A DNA stretch of 64,000 nucleotides from Promethearchaeota archaeon. GTDB lineage: Archaea; Asgardarchaeota; Lokiarchaeia; Sigyniarchaeales; SOKP01. How positions within the stretch are numbered: the first letter of the stretch is position 1; the number at the start of each line of letters is the position of its first letter. The position numbers and the translations under genes were made by a program. The stretch spans positions 1 through 64,000 of the forward strand of contig JABXKD010000007.1 of the NCBI GenBank assembly GCA_013375475.1, in the 5' to 3' direction. Below are positions 19,985-30,320 of the stretch, in pieces. Under the pieces are notes generated by a model, which was not told the DNA's origin, searched no databases, and was given only the letters and a program-made list of their open reading frames with translations.

Positions 19985-20158
19985 TTTTAATTCACACTAT
20001 TTATTTTTTTTAAAATAATTATTAATTATATAATGATCTCTAAGTCATAAAATTAAAAAAGTTTACGGAAATTTTAATTTTTAAAACTTAAAGGGGTGTT
20101 TGCGAAAAGTAACGAGATTTGTAAAATTATGTTTAACAAATAAATGAATTTTCTCGGT

Positions 20159-20320
20159 TTATTTATGTAGTTCTCTTTTCTTTAGGCGTAAATCTTTAGA
20201 TCTGCATCTACGACACTTCTTTGCTCTGACGGGGTTTAAAGCTCCGCATTTGCGACATACCGTTTTCATTAATAGATGATGTCTGGCAATTTTTCTTTTA
20301 TATGGATCATCAATGGGCAT
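20159..20320 (-). CDS. rpl40e: Ribosomal protein L40e (53 aa, absent from the supplied ORF track)
   Basis: Reverse-strand translation MPIDDPYKRKIARHHLLMKTVCRKCGALNPVRAKKCRRCRSKDLRLKKRELHK*. Confidence 0.95.
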   Translation of the reverse strand: MPIDDPYKRKIARHHLLMKTVCRKCGALNPVRAKKCRRCRSKDLRLKKRELHK

Positions 20321-20563
20321 ACAACAATCTCCTTTATTTGCTAGGTATTTTGGTTTATTTAATAAACAATTAATTGCTATTCTTTCTGAAACAATTCTAT
20401 TAGGTTCTTATTCAAGTTTCAACTAAAGAATAAATTGAAAAACATTTGAAAGCTAAAAAATTTTTTGATATAGGATTACTTTCACTAAAGAAATAAAGTA
20501 AAAATTAAAATTTTATAAATAATTTTAAGTTATAATTTAGAGTTATATTAATTTCAAATTTAG

Positions 20564-20767
20564 TTGAAAAAGTTGCCAAGCGAAATATTTGACGAGGAAA
20601 AGTTTTTATCTTTAGCGGAGTTTGCAGTCCATTGTCGGGTTAAGCGAGTAAAAGATGTTGTGAAATTGAAGTTAAGAACTAAAAAACGACTTTATACATA
20701 TAAAACAGACCCGGCAACTGCAGATAGACTTGTAAGAAATCTAACTTGCGATATTATTGAGTTATAA
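20564..20767 (+). CDS. rpl38e: Ribosomal protein L38e
   Basis: 67 aa 'PSEIFDEEKFLSLAEFAVHCRVKRVKDVVKLKLRTKKRLYTYKTDPATADRLVRNL' matches the L38e pattern; TTG start. Confidence 0.8.
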   Translation: MKKLPSEIFDEEKFLSLAEFAVHCRVKRVKDVVKLKLRTKKRLYTYKTDPATADRLVRNLTCDIIEL

Positions 20768-20783
20768 GTGGATTAGAAGCTAA

Positions 20784-21293
20784 ATGAAAATTCTTCCTGC
20801 GTGTAAAACATGTGTAAGTTCCGGATTTTTATGTACTAGTTGTCAAGAGAAACTAGATACGGAAGTTCTTACTCAATTTGAATTAGATTTAGCTAAGGAT
20901 TTACTTGTTTTGGAAGAAGAGGAAGATTTTGGATTTTTGAAAAATATTTCTTTCTTTAAAGCAATCGATTTCGAGGACGTAGTAATATTTGTTGTCGGAA
21001 AGAAAGATAAGATTAAAATTACGCAGAAATTAATAAATTGGATAAAAGAAACATACGAAGTAGACGAATTAATCTTTATCGAACAAACAAAGAAACCTAG
21101 AGCCACTTTAGAAAGCTTAATCGCTCCTAATAAATTAATTTCGTTAAATGAGATATTTTTAGCTACAGGAGACATTGAATTTAAAGGAGTTATTTCAAAA
21201 AAGGATCAATCTACCATCTTATTTACTAAAGAAGAGCTTGAAGAACTAATACTTGAACTCACTGGCGAAAAGATTCGTATCGAATTTGAATAA
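20784..21293 (+). CDS. Archaeal NusA-like KH-domain protein with N-terminal CxxC zinc site
   Basis: 'ACKTCVSSGFLCTSCQEKLD' plus KH-like region, as in archaeal NusA-like transcription factors. Confidence 0.7.
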   Translation: MKILPACKTCVSSGFLCTSCQEKLDTEVLTQFELDLAKDLLVLEEEEDFGFLKNISFFKAIDFEDVVIFVVGKKDKIKITQKLINWIKETYEVDELIFIEQTKKPRATLESLIAPNKLISLNEIFLATGDIEFKGVISKKDQSTILFTKEELEELILELTGEKIRIEFE

Positions 21294-21345
21294 AAGTAAT
21301 TATTTTATATCTCAATTTCTTATTATTGAATAGGTTTAATATATT

Positions 21346-21702
21346 GTGGATGAATACAAACAAGTCATCTTAATACGGACAGATTTAAAGATGGGTACTG
21401 GGAAAAAATGTGCTCAGTCGTGCCACGCATCGTTATCTTCAGCAGATTTGGTTAGGATAAAAAATAAAGATGTATGGAAAAAATGGAAAAACACTGGGCA
21501 AAAGAAAGTAGTTCTAAAAATAAGTAGCATGGAAGAACTTAATGAAATCGTTTCAAATTTAGAAAAAAAAGACATCCTATTTTTTTTAGTTAGAGACGCT
21601 GGCTTAACACAACTGACTCCTGGAACCACCACGGCTTTAGGAATAGGACCTGCCCTATCTGAAGCCTTAGATAAAGTTACCGGGGATTTAAAGTTACTAT
21701 AA
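21346..21702 (+). CDS. pth2: Peptidyl-tRNA hydrolase, archaeal/eukaryotic type Pth2
   Basis: '[25 protein letters not shown]', '[21 protein letters not shown]'. Confidence 0.97.
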   Translation: MDEYKQVILIRTDLKMGTGKKCAQSCHASLSSADLVRIKNKDVWKKWKNTGQKKVVLKISSMEELNEIVSNLEKKDILFFLVRDAGLTQLTPGTTTALGIGPALSEALDKVTGDLKLL

Positions 21703-21726
21703 AATAACACCCTCAAGGTAATTAAT

Positions 21727-23112
21727 TTGGAAGGAAAGAAGGAGAATTTTCACAAGTTCAACAACATTAGCGAGAGAGAAGTCGAAAAAGTTGTAGGAAT
21801 TGAAGTTTTCTCAACCCCTGAAATGAAAGGCATTCAGGGAACTATTAAAAACCGCTATAAAGACTTTATTGTTAAAGAAATCACTTTTACTGGCCGTGTT
21901 CTAGAGATAAATGAGGATTACACTCCTACTAGGTATTCTGTGGAAAATAAAGACAGTTTTACAACTTTCAACTTAGTAAAAATCAATAAAGACACATTTG
22001 AAGCAGTAAGACTGATTAGCGATGCTTTAGATATAGCTCCTAAAGCTATCGATTACGCAGGATTAAAGGATAAACGTGCTATAACAGTTCAGCAAGCCTC
22101 AATTAGAGGAAATTACGTCGAGAAGTTGAAGAAATTAAAGTTACACAATATTTTCATTAGAAATATCAATCCTTCAAAACATCCTATTAAATTAGGAAGT
22201 AATTGGGGAAACAACTTTGAGATTACCATTAGAAACATCGATCAAAAGAGTATAAAAAGAAATGAAATAGAAGAACTATTAGCAGCGTTACGAACTCGTG
22301 GATTTCCGAACTATTATGGGCTTCAAAGATTTGGGACATTTAGACCGAATTCACACCTTATAGGGAGATATATTTTAGAAAACGAATTTAAGAAAGCGTT
22401 CGATGAGTTTGTAATAACAACTTATTCGTCAGAATTGCCACAATCCTTCAATGTAAGGGAAGATCTAAGACAAACAGGTAATCTTGAAAAGGCATACGAT
22501 GCATTTCCTAAAAGTTTGAATTATGAAAGAATAATGATAAAATATTTAATAGATAATCCTGGAGATTACAAAGGAGCAATTAATCACTTACCTAAGTACC
22601 TTATAAAATTACTGATTAGTTCATTTCAATCTTTTTTATTTAATAGAATGTTGTCCTTGCGGTATAAAAAAGGAATTTCTTTAAACAAACCCATTAAAGG
22701 CGATATTTTTGTTATTTTAGATGAAGAAAATGGAAATATTACTCAAATTAAATACCTATACAATGGATTATACGATAAGTATTTACAAGAAGCAAATGAT
22801 TTAAATCGAGCTAAAATCGTGTATCCATTGATAGGATATAATACAAATTTAGACGACTTTCCTGCTTTAAAATCTTTTGTATTAGAAATTCTAAAGGAGG
22901 AGGGAATTTCAATGGAAATATTTAGCAACAAATTGTTAGAAACATACGATTTCAAGGGTTCATTTAGACCTTTAATTGCCAAACCACTAGGTTTAAAAAT
23001 TCTTGAATATTCTGAGGACAATGTTTTCCAGAATAGTCATAAATTAAAAATCGAGTTTACTTTACAAAAAGGCTCCTATGCGACTTTATTATTGCGTGAG
23101 ATCATAAAATGA
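21727..23112 (+). CDS. truD: tRNA pseudouridine(13) synthase TruD
   Basis: 'YAGLKDKRAITVQQ', 'FPNYYGLQRFGTFRPNSHLIGR'. Confidence 0.97.
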   Translation: MEGKKENFHKFNNISEREVEKVVGIEVFSTPEMKGIQGTIKNRYKDFIVKEITFTGRVLEINEDYTPTRYSVENKDSFTTFNLVKINKDTFEAVRLISDALDIAPKAIDYAGLKDKRAITVQQASIRGNYVEKLKKLKLHNIFIRNINPSKHPIKLGSNWGNNFEITIRNIDQKSIKRNEIEELLAALRTRGFPNYYGLQRFGTFRPNSHLIGRYILENEFKKAFDEFVITTYSSELPQSFNVREDLRQTGNLEKAYDAFPKSLNYERIMIKYLIDNPGDYKGAINHLPKYLIKLLISSFQSFLFNRMLSLRYKKGISLNKPIKGDIFVILDEENGNITQIKYLYNGLYDKYLQEANDLNRAKIVYPLIGYNTNLDDFPALKSFVLEILKEEGISMEIFSNKLLETYDFKGSFRPLIAKPLGLKILEYSEDNVFQNSHKLKIEFTLQKGSYATLLLREIIK

Positions 23113-23115
23113 GGT

Positions 23116-24627
23116 TCAATCTATACTTACATCGTATTTTTGAATCGTTTCATTTCCAAGAATGTCATTTACTTTTACTGCTATTGTGTAATTTCCTTGT
23201 GTAGTATAGGGATAAGATATTGAGGATAATTTTAATTTACGGTTTTTTAGTGTTCTATACGATATCCAAGTCGTGGTAAAATAATCGTTTTGACAATAAA
23301 AATCTATAGCCCAACTATCAATCCAATCAGTAAAAGTTTCAATCTTAATTTTGAGTTTATCATTAATTAAATTTAAATCTAGGCCAAAATAATCTGCTAA
23401 TTCAATAGATATTTTTTTTCTCTCTTTAATCATTCTAATCTCAAATTTGCCCTTCTTAATTTCTGGCTGATCATTATTAATTCTCAAAATTCTAAATGGT
23501 TGGGGAAGTTCGTCGTATTTTTGATCCCAATTTATGAGGTCATTACTATTCCATACATCAAGAATTCTTTTGCGACTTATGTTTATCGCATGATTTCCTA
23601 TATCTGAACCAATCCATCTTCGTCCAAGTTTTTCTGCCACTACTAATGTTGTGCCAGTTCCACAAAAAAAATCTGCTACGATATCACCTTTATCTGAAGA
23701 AGCAAGAATTATCCTTTTCAACAATCTTTCAGGTTTTTGTGTGGAAAACGCTTGATATTCTGTAGTGTTTGCCCTGATATAAGGTAAATCCGTCCAAACA
23801 TCACGAGGAAAGATTCCCATGTTTGATATGTATACTTTCTGCGAAAGTTTCTTACCGTTATGACTTCCTCCGCGATGGTAGTAGGTCCCTTTATCGTCGT
23901 TTTTTAAAGCAAACTTAACTCGATCAGAATACTCCATATAAATTTTAGGATCGTCGTTAAATGTGTAATCTTTAGATTTCGTATAAAATAAAATCGAATC
24001 ATAAGAGCGAATAAAGAATCTTCTTGTTTTAGCCGATGCTGCAGGGTATGCCCAAATTATCTCATTTTTAAAATTTTCTTTTCCAAAAATTTCATCCATT
24101 ATTATTTTTATATAATGGGAAACATGCCAATCTAGATGTATATAAATGCTTCCATCTTCTGCGAGCAAATCTTTCATGATAATTAATCTCTCATATAAAA
24201 AATCAATATAAGCATCAATACCTCCATTCCAGGAATCTGAATAAGCCTTCGAGACTTCAAACGCGTTCTTTTCACCTATGAGCACTTTGGATTCGAAATC
24301 TCCTCCAGTCCCAAAAGGTGGATCGATATATATTAATTTGATTTTTTTCGAGTAAATGGGGAGCAAAGAATTCATAATATCCTTATTATCTCCTTGGATT
24401 AAGCAATTTATCATTCCTTTGGAAGATTCTTTACGCTTCTGATATTCTTCCATTCTTTTTTTAATTAGTTGAGTACGAGATCCAAAATTATCAATTATTG
24501 GGTATTTAAGTAATTCTTTTGTATTGAAAGGATGAACTTGTTGAGACTTATTCGTGTTTGACATTCTAAGTTTTTCTTTATCGTTCCAATTTAGATTCGG
24601 CATTATTAATCCACAATAAGATGGCAA
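23116..24627 (-). CDS. Orphan site-specific DNA methyltransferase (beta-class order, type III Mod-like)
   Basis: 'LIYIDPPFGTGGDF' precedes 'VADFFCGTGTTLVVAEKLGRRWIGSDI'; C-terminal 'GNYTIAVKVNDILGNETIQ' Ig/PKD-like tail. Confidence 0.9.
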   Translation of the reverse strand: MPSYCGLIMPNLNWNDKEKLRMSNTNKSQQVHPFNTKELLKYPIIDNFGSRTQLIKKRMEEYQKRKESSKGMINCLIQGDNKDIMNSLLPIYSKKIKLIYIDPPFGTGGDFESKVLIGEKNAFEVSKAYSDSWNGGIDAYIDFLYERLIIMKDLLAEDGSIYIHLDWHVSHYIKIIMDEIFGKENFKNEIIWAYPAASAKTRRFFIRSYDSILFYTKSKDYTFNDDPKIYMEYSDRVKFALKNDDKGTYYHRGGSHNGKKLSQKVYISNMGIFPRDVWTDLPYIRANTTEYQAFSTQKPERLLKRIILASSDKGDIVADFFCGTGTTLVVAEKLGRRWIGSDIGNHAINISRKRILDVWNSNDLINWDQKYDELPQPFRILRINNDQPEIKKGKFEIRMIKERKKISIELADYFGLDLNLINDKLKIKIETFTDWIDSWAIDFYCQNDYFTTTWISYRTLKNRKLKLSSISYPYTTQGNYTIAVKVNDILGNETIQKYDVSID

Positions 24628-24692
24628 AAAATTTATTCTTAATTTCCTTTACAATTTTAATTTAAATAAAAATATGAAATTAGAAGGTTACT

Positions 24693-26015
24693 ATGTCTTT
24701 TGATGAATTAGATGGATGGAGGAAAACTCACTATACCAAAGATGTGACTCCAGAATTGCGTGATCAAGAAGTAATTCTTGGAGGATGGGTAAGAAATTTT
24801 CGAGATCTAGGCGGTTTGAAGTTCATAAGCTTGCAAGATAAATACGGAGAACGGCAGATTACTTTAAAAAAAGGAGTCGTATCCGATGAGCTATTTGAAA
24901 AAGCGAAGTTAGGATACCAATACTGCATAATGATAAAAGGAAAAGTAAAGGAATTTAAAGCAGCACCAGGCGGAATTGAAATTATCCCGTCGGAAATAAA
25001 AATATTGAACAGAACACCTGAAAAGCTTCCTATTGATATGACGGGAGAAACCTTATCAGATCTTGATCTTAGGCTAAATAATAGGGCTTTAGATCTACGA
25101 TCCTTAAGAAATCAAGCAATTTTTGAGATCCATGGACAAGTTTTAAAATCTGCTAGGAATTTTTTACGTGAACAAGACTTTACTGAAGTAACAACACCGA
25201 ATATAATAGGTTCCGCGACAGAGGGAGGTACTGAGTTATTCCCCATTATGTATTTTGATAGAGAGGCATTCTTAGTTCAATCTGCCCAATTATATAAAGA
25301 ACAATTAAGTGGAGTATATGAAAAGGTATTTGAGATAGGTCCTGCATTCAGAGCGGAAAAAAGTCACACTAAAAGGCATATCTGCGAAATTTTTACATTG
25401 GATGTAGAAATGAGTTTTGTTGATATGTATGATGTTTTAAAAACACTCGAGGAATTAGTTCATAATGTAATAACGAATATTAGAGGGAATAACATGGCTG
25501 CTCTGAAAATACTTAACATGGAAAATAAAACAACCATTCCAGAATTACCCTTTCCACGCTATAGATACGATGAAATTCTTGAATTACTCGAAAATAAATA
25601 TAATATTTCTGTTGAATGGGGAGAAGATATCTCGACTGAAGCATATAGAAAATTAGGAGAAGAATTAACAGGATACTACTACATAACTCATTGGCCAATG
25701 ACAATAAAACCGTTTTATATTCAACCATCAAAAGATGATAAGTATAGTGAATCGTTTGATCTTCAAATGGGGTGGCTTGAATTAACATCTGGAGGCACTC
25801 GAGTTCATAATCGAGTACAATTAGAGAACGCCATAGAAAACAAAGGTTTGAATGCTTCTTCCTTTGAATCCCATCTTAGCACATTTGATTTTGGAATGCC
25901 TCCTCACGCGGGATTCGGATTAGGAATTGCTCGTTGGATAACATATATTTGTGGTCTAGATGACATTCGAGAAGCAGTAATGTATCCCAGAACGCCCGAA
26001 CGATTGACACCTTAG
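24693..26015 (+). CDS. aspS: Aspartyl-tRNA synthetase (archaeal type)
   Basis: 'GGWVRNFRDLGGLKFISLQDKYG', 'FEIGPAFRAEKSHTKRHICEIFTLDVEM', 'GFGLGIARWITYICGL'. Confidence 0.97.
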   Translation: MSFDELDGWRKTHYTKDVTPELRDQEVILGGWVRNFRDLGGLKFISLQDKYGERQITLKKGVVSDELFEKAKLGYQYCIMIKGKVKEFKAAPGGIEIIPSEIKILNRTPEKLPIDMTGETLSDLDLRLNNRALDLRSLRNQAIFEIHGQVLKSARNFLREQDFTEVTTPNIIGSATEGGTELFPIMYFDREAFLVQSAQLYKEQLSGVYEKVFEIGPAFRAEKSHTKRHICEIFTLDVEMSFVDMYDVLKTLEELVHNVITNIRGNNMAALKILNMENKTTIPELPFPRYRYDEILELLENKYNISVEWGEDISTEAYRKLGEELTGYYYITHWPMTIKPFYIQPSKDDKYSESFDLQMGWLELTSGGTRVHNRVQLENAIENKGLNASSFESHLSTFDFGMPPHAGFGLGIARWITYICGLDDIREAVMYPRTPERLTP

Positions 26016-26045
26016 AAATTTTACAATATCAAATTTTGATTAATT

Positions 26046-26963
26046 ATGAAAGATGAATGGATTGAGTCTTATTTAAATGCTGGAAAAGCAGTTATCGCCG
26101 CTAAAAAACTTGCTAGAAAGCTCATTAAACCGGGAGCATCTTTTTTGGAAATTGCTAATAGATGCGAAGATGAAATAATAAATCAAGGATGCGAATTATC
26201 ATTTCCAATTAACATGTCGCTAAACGAGCAAGCTGCTCATTACAGCCCTGTTATTGACGATCCTACCCTGGTTCCTAATAAAGGACTGTTAAAAATTGAT
26301 TTAGGTTCTCACTATAACGGATATATTGCTGATTCAGCAATTACTTTTAATTTAGATGAAGATCCAAAGCTTCAAAATTACATTGACGCGGCACAAGATG
26401 CGTTGGATGCAGCGATCGAAATTTTTAAACCCGGCATTAAGTTGTATGAGTTAGGTGAAGTAATCGCAGATAAAATTCATAGCCGCGGCTTAAGACCAAT
26501 TATAAATCTTGGGGGCCATGAATTAAAACAATATAAACTGCATGCTGGTCCTTTTCTTCCTAATAAAAAAGATTTAAGTCATAATGAAGTTTTAAAACCT
26601 GGGGATGCTTACGCTTGTGAGCCATTTGCTACTTCAGGTGAAGGTTTAGTCACAAACGGTAAAAAATCTTATATTTACCGATTTGTTAAACGGGTAAAAA
26701 AGAATTTACCTTACGAAGAAATTAGCTATATGAAGAAAATAGAGGATTTAACCAAAAATTTACCTTTTTCGCCACGTTTATTAGAAAAACATAATATCAT
26801 CCCGAAAAACAAAATTCCTAGGATAATTGATGCTTTTAAGCGAAAAAAAATTCTTGATCATTATCCTATACTATTAGAGGTAACTGGAGCCCCAGTTGCT
26901 CAACAAGAACATACAATCATAATCGATATGGATGGAAATCCTATTGTCACAACCCGAGAATAA
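26046..26963 (+). CDS. map: Methionine aminopeptidase, type II
   Basis: 'FPINMSLNEQAAHYSP', 'LLKIDLGSHYNGYIADSAITF', 'NLGGHELKQYKLH'. Confidence 0.95.
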   Translation: MKDEWIESYLNAGKAVIAAKKLARKLIKPGASFLEIANRCEDEIINQGCELSFPINMSLNEQAAHYSPVIDDPTLVPNKGLLKIDLGSHYNGYIADSAITFNLDEDPKLQNYIDAAQDALDAAIEIFKPGIKLYELGEVIADKIHSRGLRPIINLGGHELKQYKLHAGPFLPNKKDLSHNEVLKPGDAYACEPFATSGEGLVTNGKKSYIYRFVKRVKKNLPYEEISYMKKIEDLTKNLPFSPRLLEKHNIIPKNKIPRIIDAFKRKKILDHYPILLEVTGAPVAQQEHTIIIDMDGNPIVTTRE

Positions 26964-27813
26964 TTTTAAGGAAAAAATTACGAGTGTCGTTCTATGTGCT
27001 GGTGAAGGAACACGCGCTAAGATTATATCTCAAAACTTACCAAAATCGCTTCTTAAAGTCAGTTCTTTAAATAATCAAACTATTCTTTCGTTAGTTCTTT
27101 CTATCTTAAAAAAGTTAAATCTAGATCCAATTATAGTTGTAACAGGGCATTTAGGTGAATATATTGAAGATTCTGTTTACTCTTTTCTAACTAAAAATCA
27201 GTATGGTGAAGATAGTATCATTATTCATAGTTCTGGAGATGACTACAAATTAGGCCCTCTCTTTTCTTTTTTAAGTATTACAAAAAATGAACAGATCTTT
27301 AAAGAAGATAAGTTATTTATGGTTCTTCCTGGAGATACTGTTTTTGATTTCAATCTAATTCAAGAAATTCTAAACTTATTATTAGAGAACTACTCGCTAG
27401 TTATCGATAATTCAATTATATTTTATAGGAAAATAAGAACCGATATATTAAAAAAAAAGTATAAAAAATACTACCCAAAATATGAAAAAAGTATCTCTTA
27501 TTTAAGAATGGAAGAAAAGGACTCAATAACGATTGTTAAAGAGATTTCTCAAGAAAAATTGAGTTCCTTATCTAATCAAGAAGTAATTAACCAGATTATT
27601 CCAATTTTTATATTTAACAACTCATATATTAAAGCAATTAAAGAGCTCGCTAGCTCAGTCAAATTTCGTACTATTCGCGAAGTAGTAAACTTAATGCTTG
27701 AAAGAAAAAAGCAGTTTTTTGCCATATCGGTTAGTCCAGAAAATAATTTCTATGACATCGATGCTCCTCTCGACTTAAAAATTCTGAATGAAAAAAAAAA
27801 AGGTGGACAATAG
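26932..27813 (+). CDS. Sugar-phosphate nucleotidyltransferase-like protein
   Basis: 'ITSVVLCAGEGTRAKIISQNLPKSLLKV' NTP-transferase signature; ORF start overlaps map. Confidence 0.85.
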   Translation: MEILLSQPENNFKEKITSVVLCAGEGTRAKIISQNLPKSLLKVSSLNNQTILSLVLSILKKLNLDPIIVVTGHLGEYIEDSVYSFLTKNQYGEDSIIIHSSGDDYKLGPLFSFLSITKNEQIFKEDKLFMVLPGDTVFDFNLIQEILNLLLENYSLVIDNSIIFYRKIRTDILKKKYKKYYPKYEKSISYLRMEEKDSITIVKEISQEKLSSLSNQEVINQIIPIFIFNNSYIKAIKELASSVKFRTIREVVNLMLERKKQFFAISVSPENNFYDIDAPLDLKILNEKKKGGQ

Positions 27814-28120
27814 TAGCTCCGATTATCTCAGAAAACATGTTTCAAAGGAAATCAATCTTTTACTCCAATGAATCGTATCTGGATCAAAGCTCTATTGAGG
27901 AAGTTAATAATTTTATTTTAAAGACATATAAAGTTTGAATGTCTCGTGTAGCAAGCGAAAAAACTGCTAAATTCAACAAGAGATCAAGCAAATATGTTTC
28001 AATTTAAACTTTATTTCGTGTCAATTTTAACCAAATTGCTTCTCTTTACAAAATTATTGCTCCCTCGTTGAAAAATAATAGAAATCTCCTAAAGCAATGA
28101 TAATCATGCTCGTAATTTAG

Positions 28121-28341
28121 GATTCAAAACTAAAGATATGTAATAATATAAAACCGTATGGAACTCAAGGCGTAAGTATTAACTCTGGTAAGAAAAAAAT
28201 GCTCCAGAACTTAAGAATCATTTATCAATTTTGCAACAACAAGCTCGTTGTTTAAATTGTAATTCTGTATCATAAACCAATGATTTAAACTATTGTCCAA
28301 TAAGACATATGCATAATCATCTATTTAAATTTAATTATTAA
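28121..28341 (+). pseudogene. Possible degenerate coding relic with Cys-rich motif
   Basis: Conceptual ...NIKPYGTQGVSINSGKK/(frameshift in 7-A run ~28193-28199)/NAPELKNHLSILQQQARCLNCNSVS*TNDLNYCPIRHMHNHLFKFNY*. Confidence 0.35.
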
Positions 28342-28437
28342 TTTATGAAATATATCCACTACATTATTCAGAGAAAGTTTAATAGATTCCAATATTATTA
28401 CTCAAAATGAAATTTAAATAAGAAATTTGAAAAGTAA

Positions 28438-28815
28438 ATGTCCATAAGAATAAAGATAGATCTCTTCGGAATAGGAACTCTTAAAGGTGAATTATTAAGA
28501 TTCTATGCACCACTATCCACAGATGCCATCGTCAATAAGCTACCTATTATTTTACGAGGTCGATTTAGTTTTGGTTCAAAAGCTTATTGGACACTCCCGG
28601 GAATTGAAATCTATAAAGGTCATAATCCAAAATCCGTTAAAAGCGTAGAGAAGGGAGAAATCATTTATAATCCTAAAACTGATGAATTACTCATAATTCT
28701 GGAAAACATTGAGATGCCTAATAAGGTAAATAAGATAGGGCGAGTTTTTGATAACCTAGAAATTCTTTTAAATGCTAAAAATGGTTTGAATACTAAAATA
28801 ATTAAAGCAAAATAG
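28438..28815 (+). CDS. Cyclophilin-like fold small protein (DUF369-like)
   Basis: 125 aa; 'SIRIKIDLFGIGTLKGELLRFYAPLSTDAIVNKLPI...SFGSKAYWTLP' resembles the archaeal cyclophilin-like family. Confidence 0.55.
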   Translation: MSIRIKIDLFGIGTLKGELLRFYAPLSTDAIVNKLPIILRGRFSFGSKAYWTLPGIEIYKGHNPKSVKSVEKGEIIYNPKTDELLIILENIEMPNKVNKIGRVFDNLEILLNAKNGLNTKIIKAK

Positions 28816-28843
28816 TAATTACAGAGATTATAAGGAGATTGTT

Positions 28844-29659
28844 ATGGCTATTTCGAATAAACTAACCATTGTCTTTACTATTTTCTACTTAGGAGTAATT
28901 ATATACTTAATTTTATTTCTAATAGTTCCTGCCTTTCAAGATGTCATAATTCAGTCAAGACAAGATATCACAGGGCTTACAGAAGGTTCCAGCTACTTTA
29001 TAGCACTTCTCATAGCCTTCTTTATTTGCCTTTTAGGAAATGCTAGTGTAGGTTTTCCAATACCCTATCCTTTTATAATTTTCTCATTTTCTAATTCAAT
29101 TTTTATCCGATATTCAAATTTAGGATTAAATCTTGGGGAAATTCTATTGAATGGCCCATTTTGGTTAGAAATATTAGTATTGGCCGCTGTTGGGGGACTT
29201 GGAAGTGCCTTGGGCGAACTTGTAGGATATTTAATTGGTATGGGAGCAAAAAAAGTAGCGAGTAAGTCTCAATCCAAATCGTTAAACAATGTGCAAGGAT
29301 TTGGAAAACTTGTTCTCGATCACCCAAAATCAATGCACATATACATTTTTATTGCAGCAGCTCTACCTATACCGGATGATCCATTATGGATAGCTTTAGG
29401 AATGTCAGATAAAAAGATTAATTTTCCTATCTGTATCCTTTGGGCGTGGTTAGGAAAAAATGTGACAACTATCTTCTATGTTATTTTTCCAATTTTGATT
29501 TCGCTGGGATTTGGAGCTACCGGGATTGAAGTTGATGACACCTCAAGTGTGATAACGGAAGCATTAATGCTAATAATTACGCTTGCAATTATGCAATTTA
29601 TTTTAAGTTTTAATTGGGAAAAATATCTAAATAACAGAAGAAAGAAGAAACTTTTGTAG
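28844..29659 (+). CDS. VTT/DedA-like membrane protein
   Basis: Multi-TM, 'GSALGELVGYLIG' and 'FIAAALPIPDDPLWIALGMSDKKINF'. Confidence 0.7.
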   Translation: MAISNKLTIVFTIFYLGVIIYLILFLIVPAFQDVIIQSRQDITGLTEGSSYFIALLIAFFICLLGNASVGFPIPYPFIIFSFSNSIFIRYSNLGLNLGEILLNGPFWLEILVLAAVGGLGSALGELVGYLIGMGAKKVASKSQSKSLNNVQGFGKLVLDHPKSMHIYIFIAAALPIPDDPLWIALGMSDKKINFPICILWAWLGKNVTTIFYVIFPILISLGFGATGIEVDDTSSVITEALMLIITLAIMQFILSFNWEKYLNNRRKKKLL

Positions 29660-29663
29660 TTGA

Positions 29664-29831
29664 TTATTTCTTATTGTTTTTTAGACAATTTTTACAAACG
29701 AAGACCGTTTTTTCTCTGTTTTTTGAACTCTCATCTTGGTAAATTCGTTTGTAAATATAATCTCCGCAGATTTGGCATAATGCAACTGTTCTACTTTCGC
29801 CTAGTAATGGGCCTAAATTATCAAAAGTCAT
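29664..29831 (-). CDS. Small zinc-ribbon protein (55 aa, absent from ORF track)
   Basis: Reverse-strand MTFDNLGPLLGESRTVALCQICGDYIYKRIYQDESSKNREKTVFVCKNCLKNNKK*; two CxxC pairs. Confidence 0.7.
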   Translation of the reverse strand: MTFDNLGPLLGESRTVALCQICGDYIYKRIYQDESSKNREKTVFVCKNCLKNNKK

Positions 29832-29840
29832 AAATTGAGC

Positions 29841-30164
29841 TTACATTTGTGATTTAGAGATGGTTATCTCGATTTTCGAAATTAAATCTTTTTTGTTTTT
29901 ATTGGAATGTTCGTCTCTCCTATAATTCCTACGTTGATTTCTTTCGAAATAAGGGCGGCTACCTAGTGAAACATTAGCAATTTCTACTCCAGGATAAAGG
30001 CGTTTTTTTAAAATTTCAGCAACTTCAACGGCGGTTGAAATCTCTTCTCCTTCCCCTTTTATTAATAATGATTTTGTTCCCCCTGAAAAGGCAAAAATGG
30101 CGTCTTTAATTGTTTTTTCTCTATCTGTACGATTTCTAACTATAAGGGTTGTATTATTAGGCAT
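29841..30164 (-). CDS. Alba-family DNA/RNA-binding protein
   Basis: 'KTIKDAIFAFSGGTKSLLIKGEGEEISTAVEVAEILKKRLYPGVEIANVSLGSR'. Confidence 0.75.
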   Translation of the reverse strand: MPNNTTLIVRNRTDREKTIKDAIFAFSGGTKSLLIKGEGEEISTAVEVAEILKKRLYPGVEIANVSLGSRPYFERNQRRNYRRDEHSNKNKKDLISKIEITISKSQM

Positions 30165-30320
30165 GAAAGAACCTCATTACCAAATATTTGCTAAATTTGA
30201 TTCAAAAGCAGTCTAAGTTATAAAAGTTATCCAAGCAATATAAAAGTTATTTAAATTAAATCATTAACACGGTGATTAAAAAGCAATGCTGTTGATAATC
30301 TATTAATCAAAACCATGAAA

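Noticed and set aside
20873-21716. 100-aa minus-strand ORFs
   Set aside because: Antisense to the NusA-like and pth2 genes.
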